64,000 nt of DNA from the NCBI RefSeq assembly GCF_016019935.1, contig NZ_JAECMT010000004.1, positions 124,833 to 188,832 on the forward strand. The letters run 5' to 3'. The translations under genes were made by a program, and so were the position numbers. The stretch is from Paenibacillus sp. GSMTC-2017. Its GTDB lineage: Bacteria; Bacillota; Bacilli; Paenibacillales; Paenibacillaceae. Below the pieces are notes generated by a model, which made no database searches, was not told the origin of the DNA, and saw only the letters and a list, made by a program, of their open reading frames with translations. This document shows, one piece after another, positions 43,720-51,916 of the stretch. Each line of letters begins with the position of its first letter. Position 1 is the first letter of the stretch.

Positions 43720-44337
43720 ATGAGCGAAATAATGATCAATAAGAATACAGGACTGATCGGTTTTTGGAATAAACAGAAAGAACTTCATCCTGGCATTACA
43801 CAATTCCTAGTATTCTTTATACTGAGTGCCGGAATAACGGTATTACAACTTATTTTGATGCCTTTAATTAAACTCATATTCGAACAGACATCATTACTAT
43901 CGATAAGCTTTCAAGTATTTCAACTGGGACAAAACGTTGATGGAAGTCCATATTACATTTTTGATTATGGAGCAGGCTCACTTGCATCAGGAGGTGGCGG
44001 AGGACTGGGTTATTTCCTTGCCGTTCAACTAGCAATCGGAATTGCACAGATTGTTAACTTTTTTGCACAGAGAAACGTTACATTTAAATCAAACAGTAAC
44101 ATTTGGACGGCTGCATTTTGGTATGTATTAGCGTACATCGTAATCACAATTGGTGCTGCCGCAGCTCAAGGACTTTACAAAGCTCCGATATATAACTTAT
44201 TCATTAATACATGGGGATGGGGCTCATTTGGTGAAACAACTGCGGACGTTATTACGATGGTTATCAATAGCACCATTTCATTTATGGTATTCTACCCAAT
44301 ATTTAAAGTTATTTTCAAGCAAAAGTCTTCAAAATAG
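43720..44337 (+). CDS. GtrA-like membrane protein
   Basis: The protein is 205 residues with four predicted helices (about 27-50, 90-112, 127-150, 178-198). The segment IAQIVNFFAQRNVTFKS after the second helix matches the NF.xxR.xxF pattern of GtrA-like proteins, which are thought to move lipid-linked sugars across the membrane. A Gly-rich loop (GSLASGGGGGLGYF) precedes it. It is a separate unit just after the GH3 genes, bounded by terminators. Medium confidence in the family. Confidence 0.55.
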   Translation: MSEIMINKNTGLIGFWNKQKELHPGITQFLVFFILSAGITVLQLILMPLIKLIFEQTSLLSISFQVFQLGQNVDGSPYYIFDYGAGSLASGGGGGLGYFLAVQLAIGIAQIVNFFAQRNVTFKSNSNIWTAAFWYVLAYIVITIGAAAAQGLYKAPIYNLFINTWGWGSFGETTADVITMVINSTISFMVFYPIFKVIFKQKSSK

Positions 44338-44341
44338 GGCT

Positions 44342-44366
44342 AACCTGGCCATTGGCCAGGTTTTTT
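44342..44366 (+). terminator. Terminator of the GtrA-like gene
   Basis: A perfect nine-base stem (AACCTGGCC with GGCCAGGTT) on a three-base loop, followed by T residues. Confidence 0.88.
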
Positions 44367-44469
44367 CTATAAAGCTGTACACGTCAACTAATAGAGGTAC
44401 TAAATTAAGTTAACATGATAAACTAATAGATAAAGACGAAAAGTTTACATAAAAAGGGTGAATTAAACG

Positions 44470-44544
44470 ATGAATAGTCTTCAATCCAGTAGAAATTACT
44501 GGAATTTTATGGAAGACTATCATTTAAAAGAGGTGTATCTATGA
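44470..44544 (+). CDS. Possible 24-residue upstream peptide overlapping the APS kinase gene
   Basis: An ATG at 44470 with an AAAAAGGG site about 11 bases upstream opens a 24-codon frame. Its TGA overlaps the APS kinase ATG as ATGA (44541-44544). The peptide is polar and aromatic (NYWNFMEDYHLKE in the middle). The exact stop/start overlap suggests translational coupling or a leader-peptide role. No homologue is recognised and the frame could be fortuitous. Confidence 0.35.
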   Translation: MNSLQSSRNYWNFMEDYHLKEVYL

Positions 44545-45059
44545 GGAAAATGATATGGCTAACGGGGCTGTCGGGTTCAGGGAAGTCAACGATTGCGGAG
44601 GCATTGAAACAGCAAATAGAAAATAGTTACATTTTGGATGGAGATACGCTTAGGAAAGGTATTAATAGTGATCTTCAATTTAGTGAAGAGGATCGATTAG
44701 AAGTAGGTAGAAGAATTGGTGAGATTGGCAAAATTCTGCTTGATGCAAACTTAAATGTGATCGTCGCTTCCATCTCTCCCTATCGCTCCACTCGTGATAA
44801 AGTACGCTCTCTAATAGGAGATTCGTACATGGAGGTTTATGTGCAATGTTCTTTGGAGGTATGCGAGAAGAGAGATCCAAAGGGACTTTATAAACAAGCA
44901 AGAGCAGGGCTGGTTAAGCATTTTACGGGTATTGATTCCCCTTATGAAGTGCCTGTACACCCCGAAGTAATTGTAGAGACAGATAAATGGTCTGTAGATG
45001 AGTGTGTATCGAAAATCATGCAATACCAGTCAGCTTGCGTGACTCTACCATTATTTTGA
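44541..45059 (+). CDS. cysC: Adenylyl-sulfate (APS) kinase
   Basis: The 172-residue protein has the P-loop GLSGSGKST (about 9-17), LDGDTLRKGINSDLQFSEEDR (DGD and the APS-binding Arg region), IVASISPYRSTRDKVR and KRDPKGLYKQARAG, all conserved in APS kinase. The enzyme phosphorylates adenosine 5'-phosphosulfate to PAPS. The usual partners (ATP sulfurylase, PAPS reductase) are not in the window, so it may feed a sulfotransferase or a stand-alone function, or act on another substrate. The ATG has AGAGG upstream and overlaps a small upstream frame. Confidence 0.85.
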   Translation: MRKMIWLTGLSGSGKSTIAEALKQQIENSYILDGDTLRKGINSDLQFSEEDRLEVGRRIGEIGKILLDANLNVIVASISPYRSTRDKVRSLIGDSYMEVYVQCSLEVCEKRDPKGLYKQARAGLVKHFTGIDSPYEVPVHPEVIVETDKWSVDECVSKIMQYQSACVTLPLF

Positions 45060-45117
45060 CGATGCTTATAAACTAAATCTTTGTTATGATTCCTGAATTA
45101 GTGTCAGGAGTGATAAT

Positions 45118-46728
45118 GTGAAAAGTTTAGTTGGTAGATTACCTATAATAACGATCACTATTTTAATAGTAATAAGCGGTCTTCTTTCGTATATTTCAGT
45201 TGCAAAAGCGTTGCCCTTTGACGATATAAGCAAAAGTTATGCCAAAAAAGAAATTATAAACTTATATAATAAAAATATTTTAACAGGAACATCTGAAACT
45301 AGTTTCTCGCCTGCTAGATCGGTTACTAGAGCTGAATTTATTACGATATTAAGCCGTTTGCTAGCGCTTGAGCCGGTGATGAGTCCAGTAACACCTTATA
45401 CGGATGTGAAGCAGAATACTTGGTATTACGGCTTTGTACAAGCTGCTGTTCAATTAGAACTCGCAAAGGGGAAATCGGCTACAACCTTTGCACCAGGGAA
45501 ATCCGTTACGCGTCAAGAAGCGGCAGTATGGATGGCAAGAGCTTTGAAACAGACAGGAAATAATCCTATCGCGAGTACAGTGTTCAAAGATGGAGAGCAA
45601 ATTGCGGATTGGGCGAGCGCATCTGTTGCAGCCGTTCATAAGCTAGGTTTAATAAAAGGTGATAATAACGGCCACTTTAGGCCAACTGCTCCTATTTCGA
45701 GGCAAGAAACAGCTGTATTAATTGATCGTGTCCTACAAAACAGTAAATGGGCTGCCGAGCTTGCGGCAAAACCTAATAAACGGATCGTGCTCGGCTGGCA
45801 GTATGGTCAAACGACGGAACAGTATGGGAATAGTATTTTACAATCGAATGTAAATACACTATCTCCCCGTTGGTACTTCATGGATAAAACAGGTTTAGTA
45901 ACCGATAATACCGATACGAAGCTTGTTACGTGGGCGAAAAAGAATAATAAACAAATTTGGGCTATGGTCGGTAATCGATTTGACCAAGAAGCTACACATG
46001 AGATGTTGTCTAGTGCAGCAGCTAGAAATAAACTAGTGAATCAATTAGCCGAAATCGCAAAAAAATACGGTTTACAGGGTCTTAATATTGATTTTGAAAA
46101 TGTGGCTTCGAAAGATCGTCAATCGTTTACGACTTTTATTACTTTATTAGCTGATAAACTGCATGCCCAAGGCACAGTGCTGTCGATAGATGTTTCCCCT
46201 GATCTGGGTACCGATTGGACGGAGGCATTCGATTATGCTGCACTTGGCAAACAGGCTGATTACATGGTAATGATGGGCTACGACGAGCATTACGGAGCGC
46301 TTTCTGGTGCAGGCTCGAATGCTTCGTTGCCTTATGTGACTAACGCAGTGAACAAGCTTCTTAAGGTTGTACCAAGCAATAAGGTGATACTTGCCTTGCC
46401 TTTCTATAACCGCGATTGGACGTTAAAACAGGATGGCTCTGTAGCGTCCATGGATTTTATTTCTCTTACGAAGCAAAATGAGATACTAAGTGCCTATTCC
46501 CTTAAACCGGTATGGAATGAATCATTAGGGCAATATGTGGCTGACTATACGAAACAGTCTACAAAACATACGATTTGGTTTGAGGATGGTCGGTCGCTAA
46601 TAGCTAAATATCATTTCACTGTGAATAAAAAATTAGCTGGAGTGGCCTATTGGTATGTTGGTGGAGAAAGTAAGGATATATGGCCAAGCTTACGGAACGC
46701 AGAGAAATATTATGATTATTCCTTCTGA
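45118..46728 (+). CDS. SLH-anchored GH18 family glycosidase
   Basis: The protein is 536 residues from a GTG start with CAGGAG upstream. The signal sequence (about 8-31) is followed by three SLH motifs (about 35-215: SFSPARSVTRAEFITILSRL; TFAPGKSVTRQEAAVWMARA; NGHFRPTAPISRQETAVLI). The C-terminal half (about 225-536) is a GH18 barrel with LQGLNIDFENV (catalytic Asp-x-Glu), YMVMMGYDEHYG and AYWYVGGES. It is close to the spore/cell-wall GH18 proteins (YvbX/YdhD-like) that act on peptidoglycan or chitin-type glycans. It should be held on the cell wall. Confidence 0.88.
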   Translation: MKSLVGRLPIITITILIVISGLLSYISVAKALPFDDISKSYAKKEIINLYNKNILTGTSETSFSPARSVTRAEFITILSRLLALEPVMSPVTPYTDVKQNTWYYGFVQAAVQLELAKGKSATTFAPGKSVTRQEAAVWMARALKQTGNNPIASTVFKDGEQIADWASASVAAVHKLGLIKGDNNGHFRPTAPISRQETAVLIDRVLQNSKWAAELAAKPNKRIVLGWQYGQTTEQYGNSILQSNVNTLSPRWYFMDKTGLVTDNTDTKLVTWAKKNNKQIWAMVGNRFDQEATHEMLSSAAARNKLVNQLAEIAKKYGLQGLNIDFENVASKDRQSFTTFITLLADKLHAQGTVLSIDVSPDLGTDWTEAFDYAALGKQADYMVMMGYDEHYGALSGAGSNASLPYVTNAVNKLLKVVPSNKVILALPFYNRDWTLKQDGSVASMDFISLTKQNEILSAYSLKPVWNESLGQYVADYTKQSTKHTIWFEDGRSLIAKYHFTVNKKLAGVAYWYVGGESKDIWPSLRNAEKYYDYSF

Positions 46729-46836
46729 AATTAGCAGCAACCGTGGGTTGCGGGGCTTCGCAACTAAAGCGATCTTTACTTTTGCACGCAGAGAAGCCAA
46801 TATTGGTTTGTAAGTTGCGGAAAGGTAGTGGTTGTG

Positions 46837-47289
46837 ATGATATTTGGAGAAAAGCTAAAAACGGAAAGAAACAATAAAGGCTGGTCACAAGAAGAACTGG
46901 CCGAGAAGTTGTTTGTAAGCAGGCAATCAGTATCAAAATGGGAGAATGGTCAAAACTATCCCAGTATAGAGATCCTTATTAAAGTGAGCGATCTATTTGA
47001 AGTAACTATAGATGAGCTTTTAAGAAGTGATGCGAATTTGACTAATAAGGTGATAAAAGATAGTAGAAAATTGGCCTATCCGAGATTGAAATTATTTTTT
47101 GATGTTTTCGTATTAGTTGGGCTTGTGCTGCTAGTGATCAAGCTTGGCGTTCTCCTTCTAAACAAAGTGACAACGATGGATATTACCTTGTATGGAGGGA
47201 AATTTTTTTGGAACTTCGCTCCTCTAATTATCGGTATCGGTGCAGGGATTGGGTCAAGCATTCTTAAAGAAAAATATAAAGAAAACTAA
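46837..47289 (+). CDS. XRE-family HTH regulator with C-terminal membrane helices
   Basis: The protein is about 150 residues. An N-terminal HTH (KLKTERNNKGWSQEELAEKL; FVSRQSVSKWENGQNYPSIE) is followed by a linker and two hydrophobic segments (about 88-105, 122-140), so it is membrane-tethered. This layout is common in Firmicutes, often with unknown ligands. Start codons GTG (46828) and ATG (46837) are both in frame; ATG lies 11 bases from AAAGG. The target is not evident. Confidence 0.8.
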   Translation: MIFGEKLKTERNNKGWSQEELAEKLFVSRQSVSKWENGQNYPSIEILIKVSDLFEVTIDELLRSDANLTNKVIKDSRKLAYPRLKLFFDVFVLVGLVLLVIKLGVLLLNKVTTMDITLYGGKFFWNFAPLIIGIGAGIGSSILKEKYKEN

Positions 47290-47490
47290 TGAGAACAACG
47301 TATGTCTAGAAGAATGTTTGTACATTACGGATGATCTTAAAGATTGCCTTACAGATGATGAGGGAAACCTAGTCATGAGTAGGGCTTTTTTTTGCACGTT
47401 CACCATTTTCTTAAAATAACAACAAATATATATTGTAAAACGATAAACATCATGATATAGTCAACTTGAAAATAGTTAAGTGAGGTGCGT

Positions 47491-47970
47491 ATGATGGAAC
47501 GAGGAACAACTCTTTTTTTGAAGGTAACTGTTATTTTGATTGGGCTACCGATTCTTGCTTTATGTATATTTGGGTTACCGCTCTTAGCTAAAGAAGCACC
47601 AGAACAGTTTCCGGCGTATTGGCTATATATAGCGATAGTAGCAACATATTTAGCGGCGATACCGTATTTCGTTGCATTGTATCAAGCGTTCAAATTGCTA
47701 ACCTACATTGACAAGAACAATGCATATTCGGAATTATCAGTAAAGGCTTTAAAAAATATTAAATCTTGTGCAATCACAATTAGTATCTTGTTTGTGGCAG
47801 TTATGCCGTTTTTATATCTCATTGCGGAAGTTGATGATGCGCCAGGAATTATCGTATTGGGATTAATCATTATTTTTGCTTCCATGGTCATTGCGGTCTT
47901 TGCTGCTGTTCTTCAAAAGTTATTAAAAAATGCCATAGATATAAAATCTGAAAATGATTTAACAGTCTGA
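47491..47970 (+). CDS. DUF2975 family membrane protein
   Basis: The protein is about 160 residues with four hydrophobic helices (about 10-32, 45-68, 90-110, 120-145). The pattern of four TM segments with an LTYIDKNNAYSELSVKALKNIK loop fits DUF2975, almost always encoded next to a small HTH regulator, as here (start ten bases after the stop). It may sense a membrane signal for that regulator. The ATG at 47491 has GAGG five bases upstream; ATG 47494 and GTG 47485 are alternatives. Confidence 0.75.
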   Translation: MMERGTTLFLKVTVILIGLPILALCIFGLPLLAKEAPEQFPAYWLYIAIVATYLAAIPYFVALYQAFKLLTYIDKNNAYSELSVKALKNIKSCAITISILFVAVMPFLYLIAEVDDAPGIIVLGLIIIFASMVIAVFAAVLQKLLKNAIDIKSENDLTV

Positions 47971-47980
47971 GGTGAATGAC

Positions 47981-48196
47981 ATGGGGATAATAATTAATAT
48001 TGACGTGATGCTGGCCAAAAGGAAAATGAGCGTTACAGAGCTTTCGGAGAGGATTGGAATTACGATGGCTAATCTTTCTATACTGAAAAATGGAAAGGCA
48101 AAAGCGATTCGGTTATCGACTTTGGAGGCGATTTGTAAAGCTTTAGATTGTCAGCCTGGAGATATTTTGGAGTATAGAAATGACGAAGATGCTTAA
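47981..48196 (+). CDS. Small HTH (YozG/Cro-C1 type) regulator paired with DUF2975
   Basis: The protein is about 71 residues, nearly all a helix-turn-helix domain: KMSVTELSERIGITMANLSI, RLSTLEAICKALDCQPGDIL. The DUF2975/HTH pairing is widespread in Firmicutes. The ATG at 47981 has GAGG overlapping the upstream stop codon, so translation is coupled to the membrane partner. It probably controls its own operon. A terminator follows. Confidence 0.85.
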   Translation: MGIIINIDVMLAKRKMSVTELSERIGITMANLSILKNGKAKAIRLSTLEAICKALDCQPGDILEYRNDEDA

Positions 48197-48232
48197 TGAT
48201 TTCTGATATGCAAAATTAATTTCAACACAGAA

Positions 48233-48270
48233 AAAAACGAGCCTTAGAAGCGATTCTAAGACTCGTTTTT
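48233..48270 (+). terminator. Terminator of the DUF2975/HTH operon
   Basis: A long stem (AAACGAG + CTTAGAA with TTCTAAG + CTCGTTT, one mismatch) flanked by A and T runs. It can also end the leftward RidA gene. Confidence 0.88.
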
Positions 48271-48313
48271 CGTAGCGGCTATCAAACAAACTTTAGATAC
48301 TTTCTTTAAAGTG

Positions 48314-48715
48314 TTAACCTGCCGCCCAAACATCTAATTCAATCTTTAATTCCGGTAGACCTAATGCTGTAATATATGCAACCGTCATGGAAGGTGGTGT
48401 GGGACCGAATACGTTATCCCAAATAGCATAGAAATGATCCCAATCGATTTCTTCTGTTGCCCATATATTGATTTTGATGACATGGTCAGGTGTCAGCTGT
48501 TGAGATGCTAGGATATCAACGATATTGTTCATTGTATTTGTTACTTGTTCATTAAAGGCTGTCGGAATATTATTGTTTTGATCGATCCCAATTTGACCGG
48601 AGAAAACATACATTTCAGCATTTCTACTTATCTTCGTCACATGGCTGTAGCTTCCAACTGGTTTTGCTATATTTTCCGGGTTATATCTCTGAATAACATT
48701 ATTGTTTAAGTTCAT
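48314..48715 (-). CDS. RidA (YjgF/UK114) family protein
   Basis: The 133-residue protein has YVFSGQIGIDQNNNIP, FNEQVTNTMNNIVDILASQQL, INIWATEEIDWDHFYAIWDNVFG and PSMTVAYITALGLPELKIELD, covering the whole RidA fold. RidA enzymes hydrolyse reactive enamine/imine intermediates, but this gene belongs to a divergent subgroup and the conserved Arg (R.AV) of true RidA reads M.VA here (PPSMTVA), so activity on enamines is doubtful. The ATG has AAGGAG upstream. A perfect palindrome about 35 bases further upstream may be an operator. Confidence 0.8.
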   Translation of the reverse strand: MNLNNNVIQRYNPENIAKPVGSYSHVTKISRNAEMYVFSGQIGIDQNNNIPTAFNEQVTNTMNNIVDILASQQLTPDHVIKINIWATEEIDWDHFYAIWDNVFGPTPPSMTVAYITALGLPELKIELDVWAAG

Positions 48716-48747
48716 TGTTTACGTCTCCTTATAAATAGAAAATATAT

Positions 48748-48761
48748 ACCTATCGATAGGT
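48748..48761. promoter_or_regulatory. Palindromic candidate operator upstream of the RidA-like gene
   Basis: ACCTATCGATAGGT is a perfect 14-base palindrome about 33 bases upstream of the RidA-like start, in an otherwise AT-rich leader. Its shape suits a TetR-type dimer. No such regulator lies next to it. Confidence 0.45.
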
Positions 48762-48828
48762 TACATACTTTCGCTGTTTTTTTTGATTCTTCTTGATAGT
48801 TGACAGACTGATCCCGTCACTTTTCATT

Positions 48829-48894
48829 TTAGAAAAAAACAGCAGTAGAATACCCTATACCACAAGACAACGATTTAAGAGATCTTTTCTTCAT
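48829..48894 (-). CDS. Possible 21-residue peptide
   Basis: On the minus strand an AAGGAGG site lies eight bases before an ATG at 48894. The frame ends at 48829 and encodes a peptide starting MKKRSLKSLSCG. Removal of one T from the T7 run would extend the frame to about 47 residues, so it may be a remnant. No homologue is recognised. Confidence 0.3.
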   Translation of the reverse strand: MKKRSLKSLSCGIGYSTAVFF

Positions 48895-48994
48895 CGGGTA
48901 TTCCTCCTTCTTATTTATAAGTAAATTAACGTACCTTCCAATAATAGCATTTATTCAGGAAGAATAAAAGTCGAGCTAAATTGACTAGTAGTGT

Positions 48995-49813
48995 TCAGGA
49001 AACGTTGTTCATGCTATTCGCAGCCATCGTTCCCATTCGTTTAATCAGATACATAAAGATCCCGCCCATTATTAGTATAACTGTGATAATCCAAGTATAG
49101 TACAGGGCAGCGCTCCCTTTATAGTCGGTTAAGAGGAATGAGAAATCAAAGAGAACATTTGTAATTCCATGAGCCACGGCAGCAGGCCATACGGAGCCGG
49201 ACTTCAGAGTCAACCATGCAAACATAAATGACATACCGATACATGCCAGTGGCATCAATACAAGTGCCGATAGTAGTGGCGCACCTTGAAAGGTAGGTCC
49301 AGTAAGGGTAACCCCGACATGCCAATACCCCCATACGATACCCAAAATGACAATCCCTTTCACTGTACCGAAAGAAGTCATCATCCTACTTTGTGCATAT
49401 CCTCTCCAGCCAAGCTCCTCGCCAAGCGCGGCAAGGCAAGCTTTAGCTACGACTACTATGACGGTGATGAGGAGATTCAGCTCAAAGCTGTCCGTCATAG
49501 TCATAAGGCCGTAATCCCCCCATCGGATGCTACCCTCGAACAATAGTGCTGAGCCCCCAGCTGTAATGGCAAACGTTAAGGCGGGTATTGCAACTGCCAT
49601 AACTAAATAGAAGGGGCGACGAAGCCGCAAACCAAGCGTTCCGAAACGCTTCTCCTTATCAAGCAGGGTGAATGCTATGGCAACTAAGCCTGGTAGCCAC
49701 ATCATCAAGAGAATATTCGTGGAAGTGTAATCCGAACCTATATACGCTTGCATGATAAAAGTAATACCTAGCGTTATACCCAGATAATAAGTAATCTTTT
49801 GTTTAAGAGACAT
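48995..49813 (-). CDS. CPBP family intramembrane metalloprotease (CAAX protease-like)
   Basis: The protein is 272 residues with about eight helices. It has the three catalytic motifs: GEELGWRGY (EExxxR), WGYWHVG (FxxxH type) and AVAHGITN (HxxxN/B). These are Rce1-like proteases or bacteriocin-immunity proteins. The ATG has AGGAGG upstream. It starts 18 bases after the large serine hydrolase on the same strand, so the two form an operon. Confidence 0.85.
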   Translation of the reverse strand: MSLKQKITYYLGITLGITFIMQAYIGSDYTSTNILLMMWLPGLVAIAFTLLDKEKRFGTLGLRLRRPFYLVMAVAIPALTFAITAGGSALLFEGSIRWGDYGLMTMTDSFELNLLITVIVVVAKACLAALGEELGWRGYAQSRMMTSFGTVKGIVILGIVWGYWHVGVTLTGPTFQGAPLLSALVLMPLACIGMSFMFAWLTLKSGSVWPAAVAHGITNVLFDFSFLLTDYKGSAALYYTWIITVILIMGGIFMYLIKRMGTMAANSMNNVS

Positions 49814-49831
49814 TGTCGCAACCTCCTATTT

Positions 49832-51739
49832 CTAAGAAAAATGTATCGAAAGAAAGTTCCAATAAAATAAGTAAGCCGTATAAAAGATCGTAAGCACGGC
49901 GATAACCATGTTCACGGCCTTCCATCGATCCTGCTCTTTGCCATTAAATATTCGGATCAATAAATAAATAGCTAATGCCGACGAAATAAGAGGCATTGAA
50001 GTTGCAACTAGCCTATAAAACAGTGAGTATCCATATAGAATCTCTCCATTCCCGTAGGTAAATTGAGCGATAAAGAATATAACCTGAAGGAGAGTGGCAA
50101 TGGGAACAATACCAGATATGTGATTTGATTGCTTACGCCATTTCTGTATCGCATACCTTATAATCCATAAGAGTAGAATTAGCATGAACAAAATGACAGG
50201 TGCGATATACAGCGCCATTAGGACAGTTCCTGATTCAAACGAAGCCTTACGTTCAAGCGAGAAATTCATCGGCCCTGTCATCGTCCATGTACCTTGTTCT
50301 TTATGGAAGTATAGCTGTTCTTCTCCGCCGACTTCTTGGAAAAATCGTTCATCTATTTGGGTAAATTCTTTCTTTAGCATCTGTTGGCCGTCATTTTGGA
50401 ATAATCCAGTCACTACTAATGTTTGATCATCTTTGGCCTCTACCGTGTAGGGTATGCTGCCTAGCAAACGAAGTCCCTTGGCCCAGCCATGCTTTGCAGC
50501 CAAATACAACTCGTATCGTCCTTCTAGTTCCTTAATCATGCTCCCTGAATCTTTAAAGGGTGCAAGAGTCTTGGGAGCCGTATTCAAATCAAGCTTCTGG
50601 AATATGGCGTCAACAACTTTACCATGCATCTCCATTCCACCCTGCCCGGAGTTGACAGTAATGAAGATGCCGATGGACTTCGAAGGAATGAGCACCATTT
50701 TCGAATTAAATCCGTCAATTCCTCCATTCGCCCACAAGTAGGGAACCCCATTTACTGTCTCCGACCGAAAAAAACCATATCCGATTCCATACATGCGTTC
50801 ATGAGAAGAGAACTGCTTCGCATGCATCATCTTTATTGTCTCTGGTTTAAGCAAGGGCTTGCCGTTAACATTACCACTCGATAAATGTGCAATCATATAA
50901 GGGGCGAAGTCATTCGGCGTCAGATTAGCGGCTCCTCCTCCGGGGAAATGGATGCCCGCATAAGGAAACTCCTGATGTCCGTTGTCCGTATAGACATAGC
51001 TCTTAGCTAGCTTGGCCCTATCCTGTGGTAGATTCAAGGTTGCACTACTCATGCCGAGCGGTTGAAACAAGTGTTGCTGCATGTAATCATTTAATGGAAG
51101 TCCAGAGACTTGTTCAACTACACTTCCCACAAGTCCTGACCCAGCATTACTGTATTGAAATTTACTACCAGGCGTAAATATCGTCGGTTGTCTTTTCAAA
51201 TATGTTCTAACTGCATCGGTCGACCATTCTGGAATTAACCCCTCGCGATTATCTCTTTCATACGACAGTTCATCCAGACCTGCCGTATGCGTGAGCAGAT
51301 GATGCAGTGAGATTGGACCTTGTTTGCCATTAACCTGATAATCTTTTAGTGCTGTATTGATATCATCATGGAGCGAAAGCTTTCCTTCCTCAACCAGTTG
51401 CATAGCAGCCGTAGCGGTGAATGATTTGGTTAGGGAGCCTATGCGAAACAACGTACTTTCTGGTTTAACGGGAACTTGTTGTTCCAGATCAGCAAAGCCA
51501 TATCCTTGGCTATATATGATGTGTTCTCCTTGGGTAATCACAACCGCTGCTCCGGGAATATGAAGCTTGCTCATCTCCTCTTTCATAATTGGATCAATCA
51601 ATTGTTCTAGAACTTCTGTAGAGACTGGCGAGGTCTCATTTGTATTCGCATTTACTTGCGGCATGCACATGATGAATAACAAGCAAGAAGCGAGCAGACC
51701 AGCGAACCATTTGTGTGTAAAAGACATCTTCAACATCAT
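49832..51739 (-). CDS. Large serine hydrolase (beta-lactamase family) with C-terminal membrane domain
   Basis: The protein is about 635 residues. A signal peptide (to about residue 34, QVNA) is followed by a class C-type domain with SLTK (active Ser/Lys) and YSNAG (Y-x-N box). A beta domain comes next (about 390-490), then about four hydrophobic helices at the C-terminus (about 505-635). Such proteins are D-stereospecific peptidases, esterases or PBP-like wall enzymes. Several in-frame starts compete (GTG 51745, ATG 51739, 51736, 51727); AAAGG lies five bases before the ATG at 51739. The CPBP protease follows in the same operon. Confidence 0.8.
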   Translation of the reverse strand: MMLKMSFTHKWFAGLLASCLLFIMCMPQVNANTNETSPVSTEVLEQLIDPIMKEEMSKLHIPGAAVVITQGEHIIYSQGYGFADLEQQVPVKPESTLFRIGSLTKSFTATAAMQLVEEGKLSLHDDINTALKDYQVNGKQGPISLHHLLTHTAGLDELSYERDNREGLIPEWSTDAVRTYLKRQPTIFTPGSKFQYSNAGSGLVGSVVEQVSGLPLNDYMQQHLFQPLGMSSATLNLPQDRAKLAKSYVYTDNGHQEFPYAGIHFPGGGAANLTPNDFAPYMIAHLSSGNVNGKPLLKPETIKMMHAKQFSSHERMYGIGYGFFRSETVNGVPYLWANGGIDGFNSKMVLIPSKSIGIFITVNSGQGGMEMHGKVVDAIFQKLDLNTAPKTLAPFKDSGSMIKELEGRYELYLAAKHGWAKGLRLLGSIPYTVEAKDDQTLVVTGLFQNDGQQMLKKEFTQIDERFFQEVGGEEQLYFHKEQGTWTMTGPMNFSLERKASFESGTVLMALYIAPVILFMLILLLWIIRYAIQKWRKQSNHISGIVPIATLLQVIFFIAQFTYGNGEILYGYSLFYRLVATSMPLISSALAIYLLIRIFNGKEQDRWKAVNMVIAVLTIFYTAYLFYWNFLSIHFS

Positions 51740-51870
51740 CTTCACCTTTCATTTAAGAGCGATTTATTTCGCCAGGTTATAGCGATAAGGCCCAGTATGA
51801 GGCCCAAACTGTCATATTGGGAAGTTGTAATCTATCATGATTATTCGTGATATCGCTTCATGGAGGCACA

Positions 51871-51879
51871 TGCTATAAT
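51871..51879 (+). promoter_or_regulatory. Extended -10 promoter element of the hybrid kinase gene
   Basis: TGCTATAAT is a perfect extended -10. It lies about 40 bases before the ATG at 51917, so an in-frame ATG at 51860 would be upstream of the transcript start. This supports 51917 as the true start codon. Confidence 0.5.
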
Positions 51880-51916
51880 GGTCGCAGTTAAATGTGGAAA
51901 TGAGGTTTTATTCCTG

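Noticed and set aside
47290..47410. Open frame after the XRE regulator reading EECLYITDDLKDCLTDDEGN
   Set aside because: It looks coding-like in composition but has no start or ribosome site and no recognised family; it could be a gene remnant but cannot be supported.
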